From the NCBI RefSeq assembly GCF_009982895.1, contig NZ_WXZL01000004.1, positions 62,001 to 126,000 on the forward strand: 64,000 bases of DNA. Reading direction: 5' to 3'. Below the pieces are notes generated by a model. The model searched no databases. It was not told the origin of the DNA and worked only from the letters and a program-made list of their open reading frames with translations. A program made the position numbers and the translations under genes. Each line of letters opens with the position of its first letter. The first letter of the stretch is position 1. The stretch comes from Deinococcus alpinitundrae (GTDB taxonomy: Bacteria > Deinococcota > Deinococci > Deinococcales > Deinococcaceae). Of this stretch, positions 8,279 to 17,580 are shown piece by piece.

Positions 8279-11200
8279 ATGCTCTCCCGGTCCGCTTCTG
8301 CTCAAGCTCTCAGCCCTTCACGGCTCCCGGTCTCTGTGCAGGGCGCACTGCTGCCCAGCAGCTTGCTGCGCTGGCTGGAGCAGACCGGGCAGCGCCTGAA
8401 CGACGCGGACAATGCTGAGCGTCAGACGCTGGTGTTCGTGCTGCGGCTGCACCCGCACCGTCGGGGCCGCTCGGTGCTGGCCGTGCAGGTGCGACGGGCG
8501 GTGCGCGAGGGTACGGACTACCGGCTGGGCAGCGTCTTCAAGTTGCCCTACGCCCTCAGGTACGACCTCTCCGGCAGCGCCCGTGATTTGCCGATCTATG
8601 CCCGGCGCGACCACGCCGCCCTGCGCCTACTGGCCAGCAGCGCCGTGAGCGGTTTGATCGGCAGCGAGGAAGCGCTGTTTCTGGACGATACGCCATTGGG
8701 CAGCGTCATTCTGGACACGTTGCTGGCCAGCGGGCGGCTCTTGTGGGAAGAGGGTCTGCACATCCTCACGCCTGGCCCGGCGCTGACCGACACGCTCGGC
8801 TGGCAATTCGACAGCGAAGGCGTGCAGCGGCCCGTGCAGCAGCTTCCGGCAGGCGCGCAGGTGCTGCCGCTGGAGCCGCCCTGGTACCGCCGCGAGCAGC
8901 AGTTGGGCCGCATCGTCACCTCGCTGCCCGCCGAGCTGGAAAGTGCCTTTCTGAGCAGTCCCCCGGTTGCCGCCCAGGAAGCCGGGGCGCTGGGAGCAGC
9001 CATCCGCGAGCGCCTCGGCAATCAGTGGCCCGCACCACGCCCGGTGGAGATCCGCCCGGCGGCGCAGCCTTACCGGGCCGTGCTGAGGCTGGGCTACCGT
9101 CCGCTCGCCGCCCAGCGCAAGCACGCCTACGGCCCGATGCCGAGCAAGCAGCCGCAGGGAGTGGCCGAACTGCTGCACCTCTACGGCGATGTGCCCTGGC
9201 AAGTGGCCCGGCCCCGTTTCGAGCTGCGCGAGGACGGCAGCGGCAGGCTGACCGTCTCGGCCCGCGACCTGGCAGCCGAGCGCCGCTCCGCCCTGGCCCT
9301 GACCCGCGCCGGGCTGAAGAAGCTGGGCAAGTTGCTGCCGCCCAACCAGAAGCTGCTGTTCAGCGCCGACGCGGGCGTGCTGGGCCTGGCCAGCGAAGCC
9401 GAGTGGCTCGGCTTCATGCGCGAACAGATGCCCCTGCTGGAAGAGAAGGGCATCCGGGTGGAGATCCTGCCCGGGTTTCCCTACCACCTGGCCGAGATCG
9501 AGGATTGGTACGGCGAGACCGAGCAAGACGGCGGCTGGTTCACGCTCGATCTGGGCGTCATCGTGGGCGGCGAGCGCTTGAGTCTGCTGCCGATTCTGGT
9601 GGATCTGATCGCCACCCGCAGCGACCTGCTCAGCAGCGAGGCCCTCTCGGCGCTCCCCGACGATGAACTGCTGTTCGCGGCCCTACCGGATGGCCGGAGG
9701 TTGCCGCTCCCAGCTGGCCGGGTCAAGGCCATTCTGGGGGTACTGGTCGAGCTGAATCTTCGCGAGTTGCCGCCGGGGCCGCTGCGGCTGCCGCTGCTCG
9801 ACGCAGCAAGGCTCTCGCAGCTCGAAGAGGCGCTCAGAGGGCGCTGGGTCGGCGCGGAGCAGCTCCTGGCCCTCGGGCGGCGGCTGCGCGACTTCTCCGG
9901 CATCGCGCCGGTTGATGCACCTGCTGGCCTGCAAGCCGAGCTGCGACCTTACCAGCTCCAGGGCCTCGCCTGGCTGCAATTTCTGCGCGAGTACGACCTG
10001 GGCGGCATCCTGGCCGACGACATGGGGCTGGGCAAGACCATTCAAACGTTGGCCCACCTCCTCACCGAGAAGGCAGCGGGGCGCGCCGACCGCCCCAGCC
10101 TGGTCGTCGCGCCGACCTCGGTGCTGGGCAACTGGCGCAGCGAGGCCGCCCGCTTTGCGCCTCAGCTGAGGGTGCTGACCCTGCACGGCCCGCAGCGCAA
10201 GGCCGACTTTGAGCGCATTCCCGACTTCGATTTGGTGCTGAGCACTTACCCGCTGCTGCCGCGCGACGTGGACGCCCTGGGCCAGCACGAGTACCACCTG
10301 ATCATTCTGGACGAGGCGCAAAACATCAAGAATGCCCGCACGGCGGCGACCAAGGCAGCGGGCAGTCTGAAGGCGCGTCACCGCCTGTGTCTGACCGGCA
10401 CGCCGCTGGAAAACCACCTGGGCGAGCTGTGGTCGCAGTTCAACTTCCTGATGCCAGGCCTGCTCTACTCCGAGAAGGTCTTCGGGCAGCTCTACCGCAC
10501 GCCCGTCGAGAAGCAAGGCGACCTTGCCCGCCGCGCCGCGCTGGCCGCCCGCGTCAGGCCCTTTCTCCTGAGGCGCGAGAAGAGCGAGGTGGCCCGCGAA
10601 CTGCCGCCCAAAACCGAGATTCCGGTGCGCCTCTCGCTGGAAAACGACCAGCGCGACCTCTACGAGACCGTGCGGGTGACCATGCAGGAAAAGGTGCGCG
10701 AGGAACTCGCCGCGCGCGGCCTCTCGCGCAGCACCATCGCCGTGCTGGACGCGCTGCTCAAGCTGCGCCAAGCCGTCACCGACCCCAGGCTGGTCAAGCT
10801 CGACGCGGCGGGCAAGGTCAGGAGCAATGCCAAACTCGACTGGCTGCGGGCCAATTTGCCGCAGATGGTGGAGGAAGGCCGCCGGGTGCTGATCTTCAGC
10901 GCCTTTGCCAGCTTGCTGGGCCTGCTGGAAGACACCCTGACCGAGCTGAGCATCCCCTACGCCAAGCTGACCGGGCAGACCAAGAACCGCACCGCGCAGA
11001 TCGAGTCGTTTCAGGGCGGCGAGAAAGCGGTGTTTTTGATCAGCCTCAAGGCGGGCGGGGTGGGCCTGAACCTGACGGCGGCCGACACAGTCATCCACTA
11101 CGACCCCTGGTGGAACCCGGCGGCCGAAAACCAGGCCACCGACCGGGCCTACCGCATCGGGCAGGACAAGCCCGTGTTCGTGTACAAGCTGATTGCGGCG

Positions 11201-11371
11201 GGCAGCGTCGAGGAGCGCATCCTGGAGATGCAGTCGCGCAAGGCCGCGCTCTCGCAGGGCATCCTCGGCGCGGGCCTGAGCGACGCGGGGCAGCTCAGCA
11301 CCAGGGACCTCGACAACCTGTTCGCCCCGCTGCAAGACGCGGATGGAGTCGAGGAGGATTCGCCGGAGTGA
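8279..11371 (+). CDS. SNF2-family DEAD/DEAH-box helicase
   Basis: A 1030-residue DNA-dependent ATPase of the bacterial SNF2/HepA class. The N-terminal half (about 550 residues) is the poorly conserved region found in these proteins. The motor follows: [11 protein letters not shown] (Walker A), DEAQ (motif II), [15 protein letters not shown], and the C-terminal lobe with [20 protein letters not shown] and RAYRIGQ. The ATG at 8279 is chosen because GATACT (8267-8272) lies six bases upstream. Such enzymes remodel protein-DNA or RNA polymerase complexes; the substrate here is not known. The gene is not in an obvious operon. Confidence 0.9.
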   Translation: MLSRSASAQALSPSRLPVSVQGALLPSSLLRWLEQTGQRLNDADNAERQTLVFVLRLHPHRRGRSVLAVQVRRAVREGTDYRLGSVFKLPYALRYDLSGSARDLPIYARRDHAALRLLASSAVSGLIGSEEALFLDDTPLGSVILDTLLASGRLLWEEGLHILTPGPALTDTLGWQFDSEGVQRPVQQLPAGAQVLPLEPPWYRREQQLGRIVTSLPAELESAFLSSPPVAAQEAGALGAAIRERLGNQWPAPRPVEIRPAAQPYRAVLRLGYRPLAAQRKHAYGPMPSKQPQGVAELLHLYGDVPWQVARPRFELREDGSGRLTVSARDLAAERRSALALTRAGLKKLGKLLPPNQKLLFSADAGVLGLASEAEWLGFMREQMPLLEEKGIRVEILPGFPYHLAEIEDWYGETEQDGGWFTLDLGVIVGGERLSLLPILVDLIATRSDLLSSEALSALPDDELLFAALPDGRRLPLPAGRVKAILGVLVELNLRELPPGPLRLPLLDAARLSQLEEALRGRWVGAEQLLALGRRLRDFSGIAPVDAPAGLQAELRPYQLQGLAWLQFLREYDLGGILADDMGLGKTIQTLAHLLTEKAAGRADRPSLVVAPTSVLGNWRSEAARFAPQLRVLTLHGPQRKADFERIPDFDLVLSTYPLLPRDVDALGQHEYHLIILDEAQNIKNARTAATKAAGSLKARHRLCLTGTPLENHLGELWSQFNFLMPGLLYSEKVFGQLYRTPVEKQGDLARRAALAARVRPFLLRREKSEVARELPPKTEIPVRLSLENDQRDLYETVRVTMQEKVREELAARGLSRSTIAVLDALLKLRQAVTDPRLVKLDAAGKVRSNAKLDWLRANLPQMVEEGRRVLIFSAFASLLGLLEDTLTELSIPYAKLTGQTKNRTAQIESFQGGEKAVFLISLKAGGVGLNLTAADTVIHYDPWWNPAAENQATDRAYRIGQDKPVFVYKLIAAGSVEERILEMQSRKAALSQGILGAGLSDAGQLSTRDLDNLFAPLQDADGVEEDSPE

Positions 11372-11452
11372 GCAGCGCCTCACCCGAGGTCCTGGCGACA
11401 GTGAAGTGGGGCCTACCCTGAATGGGGATCGACACCCCGTAGACTCCTCGGC

Positions 11453-12229
11453 ATGACCCAGACCGCTCCCCCACCCACCCGCGCCCAGGCACCCGAGCAG
11501 GTCCGCGCGTTTTTCGACGCCCACCGCACCGTGCGCCAGTACCAGCCATTCGACATGCCCGCCGATCACCTGGACACCATTCTGTACGCCGCCCAGCGCG
11601 CACCCACCGACGCCACCGCCCAGCTCTACTCGTTCGTGCGGCTGACCGGCGACACCAAAGCAAAAGTGGCCGAACTGACCACCAATGTCCACATCGCCTC
11701 GGCTTCCGAGAGCTTCGTGATTTGCTCGGACACCCGGCGGGTACGCCAATTGATCGAGGTGGCCGGATACACGCCGGGGAAGTCGCCCGCCATCGACATT
11801 CACTTCGGCATCGGGGACGCGGTGCTGGCGGGCCAGAACATGCTGACCGCCGCCGAGATGCTGGGCTACCAGGGCTGCTGGATCGGCGGGGTGATGAACA
11901 ACCTGGCCGAGATCGTGGCGCTGCTGAAGCTACCAGAAAGAGTCTTGCCGTTTGCCGCACTGACGATTGGCCTGAGCGCCGAGGACACCCCGCACCGCCC
12001 CCGACTGCCGCGCAAGCTGGTCATTCACGAAAATATCTACCACGACGGTACGGCGGGCGAACTCGAAGCCGCCACCGAGCAGATGAACCCGATCGCCGCA
12101 AGGCCCGGCAAAGAAGGCGACTGGGCCAGGCTGCTCAACGCCTACTTTGGCGAGGGCGGCAGCATGGAGAAACGCGAGGTGGCGCTGCGAGACGTATTGA
12201 AGGCGCAGAAGCTGTGGGCCAGGGAGTAA
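11453..12229 (+). CDS. NfsA-type nitroreductase / NADPH-dependent flavin oxidoreductase
   Basis: A 258-residue FMN oxidoreductase. The N-terminal AHRTVRQYQPFDMP segment, AQRAPTDATAQLYS, and the later GYQGCWIGGV are typical of the oxygen-insensitive NfsA/FRP group, which reduces nitroaromatics, quinones or flavins with NAD(P)H. The length fits. TAGACT (11440-11445) is seven bases from the ATG, so the message is probably leaderless. The physiological substrate cannot be told from sequence. Confidence 0.85.
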   Translation: MTQTAPPPTRAQAPEQVRAFFDAHRTVRQYQPFDMPADHLDTILYAAQRAPTDATAQLYSFVRLTGDTKAKVAELTTNVHIASASESFVICSDTRRVRQLIEVAGYTPGKSPAIDIHFGIGDAVLAGQNMLTAAEMLGYQGCWIGGVMNNLAEIVALLKLPERVLPFAALTIGLSAEDTPHRPRLPRKLVIHENIYHDGTAGELEAATEQMNPIAARPGKEGDWARLLNAYFGEGGSMEKREVALRDVLKAQKLWARE

Positions 12230-12345
12230 GCCAGACCTTCGCGATGAACTGAACTGGTGAGCATCTTTCCGCTCAGAGACGCGGCGGTGCACCGCCTTTC
12301 TCGGCAGCAACCCAACACTCAGGTCAGAGGCGCTAGCTTAAGCGA

Positions 12346-13518
12346 GTGACCCATTCCGACTACGACCTGATCACCCTGGCCGCCCGCTCCGGCGAGGAAG
12401 CCCGCCCCAACGCCTCCACGCCGCTGGCCGAACCGATCTACCAGTCGACGGTCTACGCTTATCCCGATCTGGACGCGCTGGAAGAGAGCATGAGCGGCCA
12501 GAAACCCAGCAGCTTCTACTACCGCAACGGCACACCCAACGCGGGCACGCTGGAGCGGGCGCTGGCCATTCTGGAGAACACCGAGGCCGCGCTGGTGGCA
12601 GGCAGCGGCATGGCGGCCATTTCGGCAGCGCTGCTGGGCGTGCTCAAAGCGGGCGACCACATCATCACCGACGCGCGCGTGTACGGGGTCAGCTACGCGC
12701 TGCTACAAGAGGAATTTCCGCGTCTGGGTATCGAAACCAGCTTCGTGGACGCCTGCAACCTTGACGAGGTGCAGGCCGCCATCAAGGCCAACACCAAGGT
12801 CATTCACGTGGAAAGCCTGACCAACCCGCTGCTGACGGTACCGGACGTGCCCGCGCTGGCTGAACTCGCCCACCGCCACGGCGCGGTGCTGAGCGTGGAC
12901 AATACCTTCGCCAGCCCCGCCGTTTTTCGGCCCGCCGATCACGGCGCCGATCTGGTGACGCACTCGGTCAGCAAGTACCTCAGCGGCCACAGCACGGCTT
13001 TCGGCGGCGTCGCCTGCGGGCGGGCCGATCTGATTGCCCTGGCCCGCACCCGGCTGCTGCGGCTGGGCGGCACCATCAGCGCCTTCGACGCCTGGATGAC
13101 CATGCAGGGCCTCAAAACCCTGGGCCTTCGGATGCGGGCGCACTCCGGCAACGCCCAGGCGGTGGCCGATGTGCTGGCCAACCACCCACGTGTCAGCCGG
13201 GTCTACCATCCGGGCCTGAGCAGCCACCCGCAGTTCGTGCGCGCTGCCGAACTCTTCCCACACGGCTTCGGCGGCATGCTCAGCGCCGACATCGACGACG
13301 CGCCGGGCTTCGTCAAGGCACTGGCCGGGAAAATTCCGCTGGCTCCCAGCCTGGCCGACGTGCAGAGCACCCTGTCGTGGCCCTGGGGCACCTCGCACCG
13401 GGCGCTGAGCGAGGCCGAGCGCCGCCGATTGGGCATCACGCCGGGCCTACTGCGCATCTCGATCGGCATCGAGGACGTGAACGACATTCTGAGCGACATC
13501 GAGGGCGCGCTGGGGTAG
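12346..13518 (+). CDS. Cys/Met metabolism PLP-dependent enzyme (transsulfuration family)
   Basis: A 390-residue fold-type I enzyme of the cystathionine gamma-synthase / O-acetylhomoserine sulfhydrylase / methionine gamma-lyase group. It has [12 protein letters not shown] for phosphate binding, Asp185 in VDNTFASP, and the PLP Schiff-base lysine Lys210 in [10 protein letters not shown]. The C-terminal [10 protein letters not shown] is also typical. The start is the GTG at 12346, six bases after TAGCTT. The exact reaction is not decidable without comparison. No sulfur-assimilation neighbours are visible. Confidence 0.88.
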   Translation: MTHSDYDLITLAARSGEEARPNASTPLAEPIYQSTVYAYPDLDALEESMSGQKPSSFYYRNGTPNAGTLERALAILENTEAALVAGSGMAAISAALLGVLKAGDHIITDARVYGVSYALLQEEFPRLGIETSFVDACNLDEVQAAIKANTKVIHVESLTNPLLTVPDVPALAELAHRHGAVLSVDNTFASPAVFRPADHGADLVTHSVSKYLSGHSTAFGGVACGRADLIALARTRLLRLGGTISAFDAWMTMQGLKTLGLRMRAHSGNAQAVADVLANHPRVSRVYHPGLSSHPQFVRAAELFPHGFGGMLSADIDDAPGFVKALAGKIPLAPSLADVQSTLSWPWGTSHRALSEAERRRLGITPGLLRISIGIEDVNDILSDIEGALG

Positions 13519-13549
13519 GCAGTTTTTGGAACCGGCGCGGCCAAGTCGC

Positions 13550-14836
13550 TTACCCGTCACTCTCCCTGCCCGGCAGCCGCACCGTAAACTCGGCCCCGCC
13601 CTGCGGATGGTTGCGCGCCTCGATCTGCCCGCCCTGCGCTTCGGTAAGGGCGCGGGCAATCGCCAGACCCAGGCCGCTGCTGCGCTGACCGGCAGGGTCA
13701 CGGCTGCGGCTGGCGTCGGCACGGAAGAAGCGCTCGAAGGCGCGAGAGAGATCATCGGGACGGAACCCGGGGCCGTGATCGCGGACTTGCAGCACCGCCC
13801 ACTGGCCTTCTTGCCGGGAGCTGAGCATGACCTCACCCGGCGCGGCGTAGCGCAGCGCGTTGCCAATCAGGTTGTGTAGCACCTGGGTCAGCCGGTCCGG
13901 GTCGGCGTGAACCGGCACCGGCTGGGGCGCGTCGAGCGCGAGCCGCACGCCGACCTCCCCGGCCTGGCGCGCAAACGAAACGATGACTGACCGCAGCAGT
14001 TCGGCGGCGTCGAGCGTGACCAAGTGAAAATCCATTGCGCCGCTCTCAGCCAGGCTAAGGGTGCGCAGATCGGTGACCAGCCGGGCCAGCAGCAGCACCT
14101 CACCGTGCAGCCGGGCGAGTCCGGCGTCGTCGGCCCGGTTCACGCCGTCTTGCATCGCCTCGATTTCGGATCTGAGCACCGCGAGCGGGGTGCGCAAATC
14201 GTGGGCGATGTCGGCCATCAGGCTTCTGCGCCAGGCTTCCTGACGGGCCAGGCCGACAGTCAGGGTGTTGAAGGTCAGGGTAAGGTCGCGCACCTCGTCC
14301 AAGCGGCGCGGCACCGGCAGTTGCACGCCCCGCTCGCCCGCTTCCAGCCGCAGCGCCGCGTCGGCCAGCCGTGAGAGGGGCCGGGTGATCTGGCGGGTAA
14401 CGGTGGCCGCCGCGATAAAGGCGACCACGAAGCTGATCAGCGCTGCCGTCAGGGCGCTGCGGCGCAACTCGGCTCCCGCCGCCCGGCCTATCTCGCGCCA
14501 GCGCCGCGCATCGGTGGTTTCCTGCGGACTGAGCGGGGCCGGGTCGGTGTCGCCCTTCTGGAAATCGAAAGTGCGCGGTAAGGCGGGCAGACCGCTCAGC
14601 CCGAGTTCGGGCGCGACCTTGTTGATGGTCCGCACCGCCGCGCCCACCGTCAGCACCGAGGTCAGGATCACGGCGAACAGCGCCAGCAGGGCGAACACCC
14701 GGGTCAAACGCCCCCGCAGGCCTACATTCCGGCGTTTGCCCTGACGAAGTCGCTGCTGCCACCCGGCAGCCTGCTCGTCTCTGAACCACTGCTCCAGCCG
14801 CTGCCTGCGCCGGGCGGCATCCGGGCGGCGGGCCAT
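13550..14836 (-). CDS. Sensor histidine kinase
   Basis: A 428-residue membrane sensor paired with the upstream response regulator; its ATG overlaps the regulator's stop as TGATG, so the two are translationally coupled. Order: basic cytoplasmic start, helix VFALLALFAVILTSVLTVGA, a periplasmic stretch of about 90 residues, a second helix, a HAMP domain, HisKA with the H-box IAHDLRTPL, and the HATPase_c N, G1 and G2 boxes (NLIGNALRYA, DHGPGFR, SGLGLAIA). It closes with the typical GGAEFTVRLP. The signal is unknown. Confidence 0.92.
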   Translation of the reverse strand: MARRPDAARRRQRLEQWFRDEQAAGWQQRLRQGKRRNVGLRGRLTRVFALLALFAVILTSVLTVGAAVRTINKVAPELGLSGLPALPRTFDFQKGDTDPAPLSPQETTDARRWREIGRAAGAELRRSALTAALISFVVAFIAAATVTRQITRPLSRLADAALRLEAGERGVQLPVPRRLDEVRDLTLTFNTLTVGLARQEAWRRSLMADIAHDLRTPLAVLRSEIEAMQDGVNRADDAGLARLHGEVLLLARLVTDLRTLSLAESGAMDFHLVTLDAAELLRSVIVSFARQAGEVGVRLALDAPQPVPVHADPDRLTQVLHNLIGNALRYAAPGEVMLSSRQEGQWAVLQVRDHGPGFRPDDLSRAFERFFRADASRSRDPAGQRSSGLGLAIARALTEAQGGQIEARNHPQGGAEFTVRLPGRESDG

Positions 14837-15507
14837 CAGCTCTTCAGCCGGTAGCCGACGCCGCGCACCGTGTCCAGATGCTCGCCGCAAGGGCCGAGCT
14901 TGCGCCGCAGGTTCTTGACGTGGGCGTCCACAGTGCGTTCGTCGGTGCCGCGCTCCAGGCCCCCCAGCGCCGCCAGCAGTTCCGCGCGCGACCTGACCGC
15001 ACCCGCCGCCTGGGCCAGCGCCGCGAGCAGACGCAACTCGGCCACCGTCAGGTCCAAGATCTGCTCGCCGCAGCGGGCCTCAAAGGCGGCGGTGTCGATG
15101 GTCAGCGCGCCGACGTGCAGGGTGCCGGAAGTGGGCGCGGCATGCTGGCTGCGGCGCAGCACCGCCCGCACGCGCGCCACCACCTCGCGCGGGCTGTAGG
15201 GCTTGACCACGTAGTCGTCGGCCCCGATCCCCAGGCCGACGAGCCGGTCCACCTCCTCGTCACGAGCCGTCAGCATGATGATCGGCAAGGCGGACTCGGC
15301 CCGCACCCGCCGCGCCACTTCCAGGCCGTCCAGCCCCGGCAGCATCAGATCGAGGAGCATCAGCGCCGGACGCGCCGCCCGCCACAGTTCCAGCGCGCGC
15401 GGCCCGGTCATGGCCCGCTCGACGTGGTAACCCTCGCGGCGCAGGTACTGCTCCAGGATGTCGCCGAGGCGAACCTCGTCTTCTACGATCAGAATAGTGA
15501 CGGACAT
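14836..15507 (-). CDS. OmpR-family response regulator
   Basis: A 223-residue transcription regulator. The receiver domain contains acidic residues in IVEDEV, phospho-acceptor Asp53 in LLDLMLPG, the conserved Lys in VVKPYSPRE, and then an OmpR/PhoB winged helix ending in VDAHVKNLRRKL and TVRGVGYRL. The start MSVTILIVED follows CATACT and a GAGGCGAG stretch. It is the first gene of the regulator-kinase operon. Confidence 0.93.
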   Translation of the reverse strand: MSVTILIVEDEVRLGDILEQYLRREGYHVERAMTGPRALELWRAARPALMLLDLMLPGLDGLEVARRVRAESALPIIMLTARDEEVDRLVGLGIGADDYVVKPYSPREVVARVRAVLRRSQHAAPTSGTLHVGALTIDTAAFEARCGEQILDLTVAELRLLAALAQAAGAVRSRAELLAALGGLERGTDERTVDAHVKNLRRKLGPCGEHLDTVRGVGYRLKS

Positions 15508-15544
15508 GCTCGCCTCAGTATGGGGGCCAGGGGTGGACCATGAA

Positions 15545-15575
15545 CAAAAAACGCGCCCAAGCACGCCGGGCGCGT
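15545..15575 (-). terminator. Rho-independent terminator of the SHOCT-like gene
   Basis: On the minus strand an eight-base-pair GC stem (15551-15558 with 15568-15575) is followed by six T residues (15545-15550). It lies directly after the stop at 15584. Confidence 0.85.
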
Positions 15576-15583
15576 CTCACACA

Positions 15584-16054
15584 TCAGATGATGTCCGGCG
15601 GAGTGTCTTTGCCGATGTTGACGCGGCCTGGCCCATGCTCGCCGGTCAGCGCTTTCACGAGGGCCTGGTACTCGTCGGCGTTGATCTCACCTCTGGCGTA
15701 GCGCTCACGGGCAATGCCCAGCGCACCGTCATTCATGAAGCGCTGCCGCCCGCGCCTGAAGTTCTCGCGGATGTCGTCCACGAAGTCGGGAGCCGCGTGG
15801 GGGTCCTGGGGCGTGGCCGGGCCGCCCGCCATCTGCCAGCGCTGCATCATCCGGCGGCGCTTGTTGCGGCCACGGAAGAAGAGAAACCCGCCGATCAGCA
15901 GTAGCGGCAGCAGGAAGCCGGGGCCGCCGTGGTGCCCCTGGTATTCGCCGTAACCGGGGCCGTAGCCGGAAGGCGTCTGGGTGAGGGGCGCGTACTGCAC
16001 CTGGGGCTGAGCGAACTGGGGCTGGCTGGCTGGGTTGTTGATGATAACGTCCAT
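15584..16054 (-). CDS. Membrane protein with SHOCT-like C-terminus
   Basis: A 156-residue protein beginning at the ATG at 16054 behind AGGAGAA. A Gln/Pro/Gly-rich N-terminus is followed by one membrane helix (FLLPLLLIGGFLFF), a cluster of basic residues RGRNKRRRMMQR, and a C-terminal segment ALGIARERYARGEINADEYQ that matches the SHOCT short helical pattern. It is the last chromosomal gene before the integrated element. The function is not known. Confidence 0.75.
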   Translation of the reverse strand: MDVIINNPASQPQFAQPQVQYAPLTQTPSGYGPGYGEYQGHHGGPGFLLPLLLIGGFLFFRGRNKRRRMMQRWQMAGGPATPQDPHAAPDFVDDIRENFRRGRQRFMNDGALGIARERYARGEINADEYQALVKALTGEHGPGRVNIGKDTPPDII

Positions 16055-16180
16055 GTTGGGTTCTCCTGTGGCGGCGGGAAAATCGGTCCCCGCCTTGCCT
16101 GAATACAAGCTAGTTCCAGGGGCATGAACGGCGCGGGGAGGGCGTGTGAACGGCGTGTGAACGCGGCGGGCACGAAGAGC

Positions 16181-16211
16181 AAAAAAACCCACCGCTACGG
16201 TAAGGGGTTTT
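16181..16211 (-). terminator. Displaced original terminator of tRNA-Arg
   Basis: Read on the minus strand, a bulged stem (ACCCCTTACCG with CGGTGGG) is followed by seven T residues (16181-16187). It sits where the tRNA-Arg 3' end lay before integration. The element carries its own substitute at 22172-22200. Confidence 0.6.
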
Positions 16212-16213
16212 CG

Positions 16214-16271
16214 CTGTGCTGGACGTGGTGCACTCGACTGGAATCGAACCAGTGGCCTGCCCCTTAGGAGG
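16214..16271. repeat. attL: 58-bp copy of the tRNA-Arg 3' half
   Basis: This copy is identical to 22203-22260 over 58 bp, and over 68 bp with one mismatch if extended left to 16204. It covers the tRNA-Arg(CCT) anticodon loop, T arm, acceptor 3' strand, CCA and a short flank. The 5' half of the tRNA is missing, so this is an attachment-site remnant and not a functional tRNA. Confidence 0.93.
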
Positions 16272-16282
16272 ACGTATCAGCC

Positions 16283-16393
16283 CTTCTAAGCGCTTCTAAG
16301 ACATTCTGCCCGGATTCTCTTCTCGGCGTCTAGCACAGCATCTTTTCTCTTTTAGCTTCCATGAGCTTCTGGTAGCTTCTGCCCACTTCTAAG
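16283..16393. repeat. Helically phased CTTCT repeats inside the left end
   Basis: CTTCT or one-base variants start at 16283, 16293 and 16303, again at 16314 and 16319, and then at 16356, 16366, 16376 and 16386. The first and last groups are exactly 10 bp apart. Three copies extend to CTTCTAAG. Such phasing places sites on one DNA face, as expected for excisionase or accessory-factor binding, or for replication iterons. Confidence 0.65.
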
Positions 16394-16408
16394 GGAAATC
16401 CGCGCCCC

Positions 16409-16430
16409 GTTACGCCAAAGCTACGCCAAA
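16409..16430 (+). repeat. Left arm-type 22-bp direct repeat
   Basis: The 22-bp sequence at 16409-16430 contains TACGCCAAA twice, 11 bp apart, and is repeated identically at 22145-22166 near the right end. The position inside both ends of the element suits integrase arm-binding sites. Confidence 0.7.
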
Positions 16431-16496
16431 ACTAGCGGATGGTTTTTGCCGACGTAGACGGTAGAAACTGGCAGAAGTAAACTGATAAACTCAGTT

Positions 16497-17147
16497 GTGC
16501 CGGACTCGTGGAAAGAAGCTGAAGACCTAGACCGCAAAGCGGGCCATATCCCCACTAACACGGGAAAAGCTTTTGAACTGCGCTCACCGGGCCAAGTAAG
16601 GGCTAGCTTTGAGTTTCAATTCATGCGGGCTATTTCTGAAGCTATGCCGGAAGTGTGGCGCGATCTTCAAGTGGAAACAAACGGACTACCCCTTCCCGCC
16701 GCTGTTCGTGCATGGCAAGAGCGCTGGAACCTGACCGCGCCATTTTGCGAACGTTACGCCCTCGCCACTCTAAACTTTTGGCACAAGCACGGCCAAGAGC
16801 TAGAAGCTCAAAGCCACAGCATGAGGCCAGTAATGAGCCTGGGCAGCGTTTACACAGACCCTAGACCCTATCTAGAACGCTATCCCACTGACAGAAAGAA
16901 GCTGAAACGGACTGCTGAGCTTCGCAGGTTTCACGGCTGGCAAGAGCCTAAAGCTCTGAATCCGAACGCGCTTCGCTGGCTGGTGCTGTACCAGTGCGGC
17001 AGCTTGACGGCTAAGGCCATTTCAGAGCAAGACGAAGGGTACCTAAGCAGTTATGACACTGTGAAAAAGGCGCTAGAGCGTGCCGCCTCAGTGCTGGGCT
17101 TGCCCTTACGAAGTGGCAAACGAGGATATGCACCCCGGAAAACTTAA
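16497..17147 (+). CDS. Element protein with HTH-like C-terminus, function unknown
   Basis: A 216-residue protein beginning at a GTG with TAAACT (16486-16491) five bases upstream, so a leaderless start is likely; an ATG at 16623 is an alternative. The N-terminal two thirds are helical and rich in Trp (AVRAWQERWNL, ATLNFWHKHG). The C-terminus (residues about 155-216) has SLTAKAISEQ, then YDTVKKALERAASVLGLPLR and a basic tail, a helix-turn-helix-like arrangement. It is the first gene of the element. I do not recognise the family; DNA binding is an inference. Confidence 0.6.
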   Translation: MPDSWKEAEDLDRKAGHIPTNTGKAFELRSPGQVRASFEFQFMRAISEAMPEVWRDLQVETNGLPLPAAVRAWQERWNLTAPFCERYALATLNFWHKHGQELEAQSHSMRPVMSLGSVYTDPRPYLERYPTDRKKLKRTAELRRFHGWQEPKALNPNALRWLVLYQCGSLTAKAISEQDEGYLSSYDTVKKALERAASVLGLPLRSGKRGYAPRKT

Positions 17148-17206
17148 TTTACCGCTCACAGTGAACTGTCCTCTTTTTTCGTGCTGCGTTCGTCCAAGAT
17201 CACGGC

Positions 17207-17476
17207 ATGACACAAAATCAGATTCTGATAGGCGTTCAAAACATTAGGCGGGAGTTTTCTTTAGGGCGGGACTTGGCTACCCGGCTGGCTGAACTGTTGC
17301 CGCATGTGATAGCGGGTCGGGTCGGTACAGGCCCAAAGCGGTTAGTTCACCGGGCTGACTTTGAAAGGGTTATGGCCCACGCTGCATCTGAAAATGTGAA
17401 CCTCTGGGAACTGGCAAGACGTGAGGACGCCCGCGAAGTGCTTCTATCATGGCTTGAGCCTCGGACGGTGAACTAA
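17207..17476 (+). CDS. Small element protein, function unknown
   Basis: An 89-residue protein starting at an ATG at 17207 with no clear ribosome binding site. It contains SLGRDLATRLAELLP, followed by RLVHRADFERVMAHAASE and a C-terminal WELARREDAREVLLSW, which could be a small winged-helix or excisionase-like fold. The base composition is like the rest of the element. It ends four bases before a perfect GC hairpin. It is not recognised. Confidence 0.5.
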   Translation: MTQNQILIGVQNIRREFSLGRDLATRLAELLPHVIAGRVGTGPKRLVHRADFERVMAHAASENVNLWELARREDAREVLLSWLEPRTVN

Positions 17477-17479
17477 AGT

Positions 17480-17503
17480 GCCGCGCCTGACAAGGGGCGC
17501 GGC
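17480..17503. other. GC hairpin upstream of the Rep gene
   Basis: Perfect arms GCCGCGCC (17480-17487) and GGCGCGGC (17496-17503) enclose an eight-base loop TGACAAGG. There is no T-run after it, so it is not a standard terminator. It lies 78 bp before the HUH-type Rep start and is a candidate nick-site hairpin. Confidence 0.45.
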
Positions 17504-17580
17504 TGCTAACGACACCGCCACTTTAGCCTTAGCTCTTACAACCCTTCAAGCCCTGCCCGCCTGCTGGGTGAAGCCGTGAG

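Noticed and set aside
16215..16290. Second tRNA-Arg gene at the left end of the element
   Set aside because: Only the anticodon loop to CCA is present; the 5' half is replaced by element sequence, so it is attL.
16283..16393. CRISPR array
   Set aside because: Repeats are only 5-8 bases with 10-bp period and no spacers; no cas genes are present.
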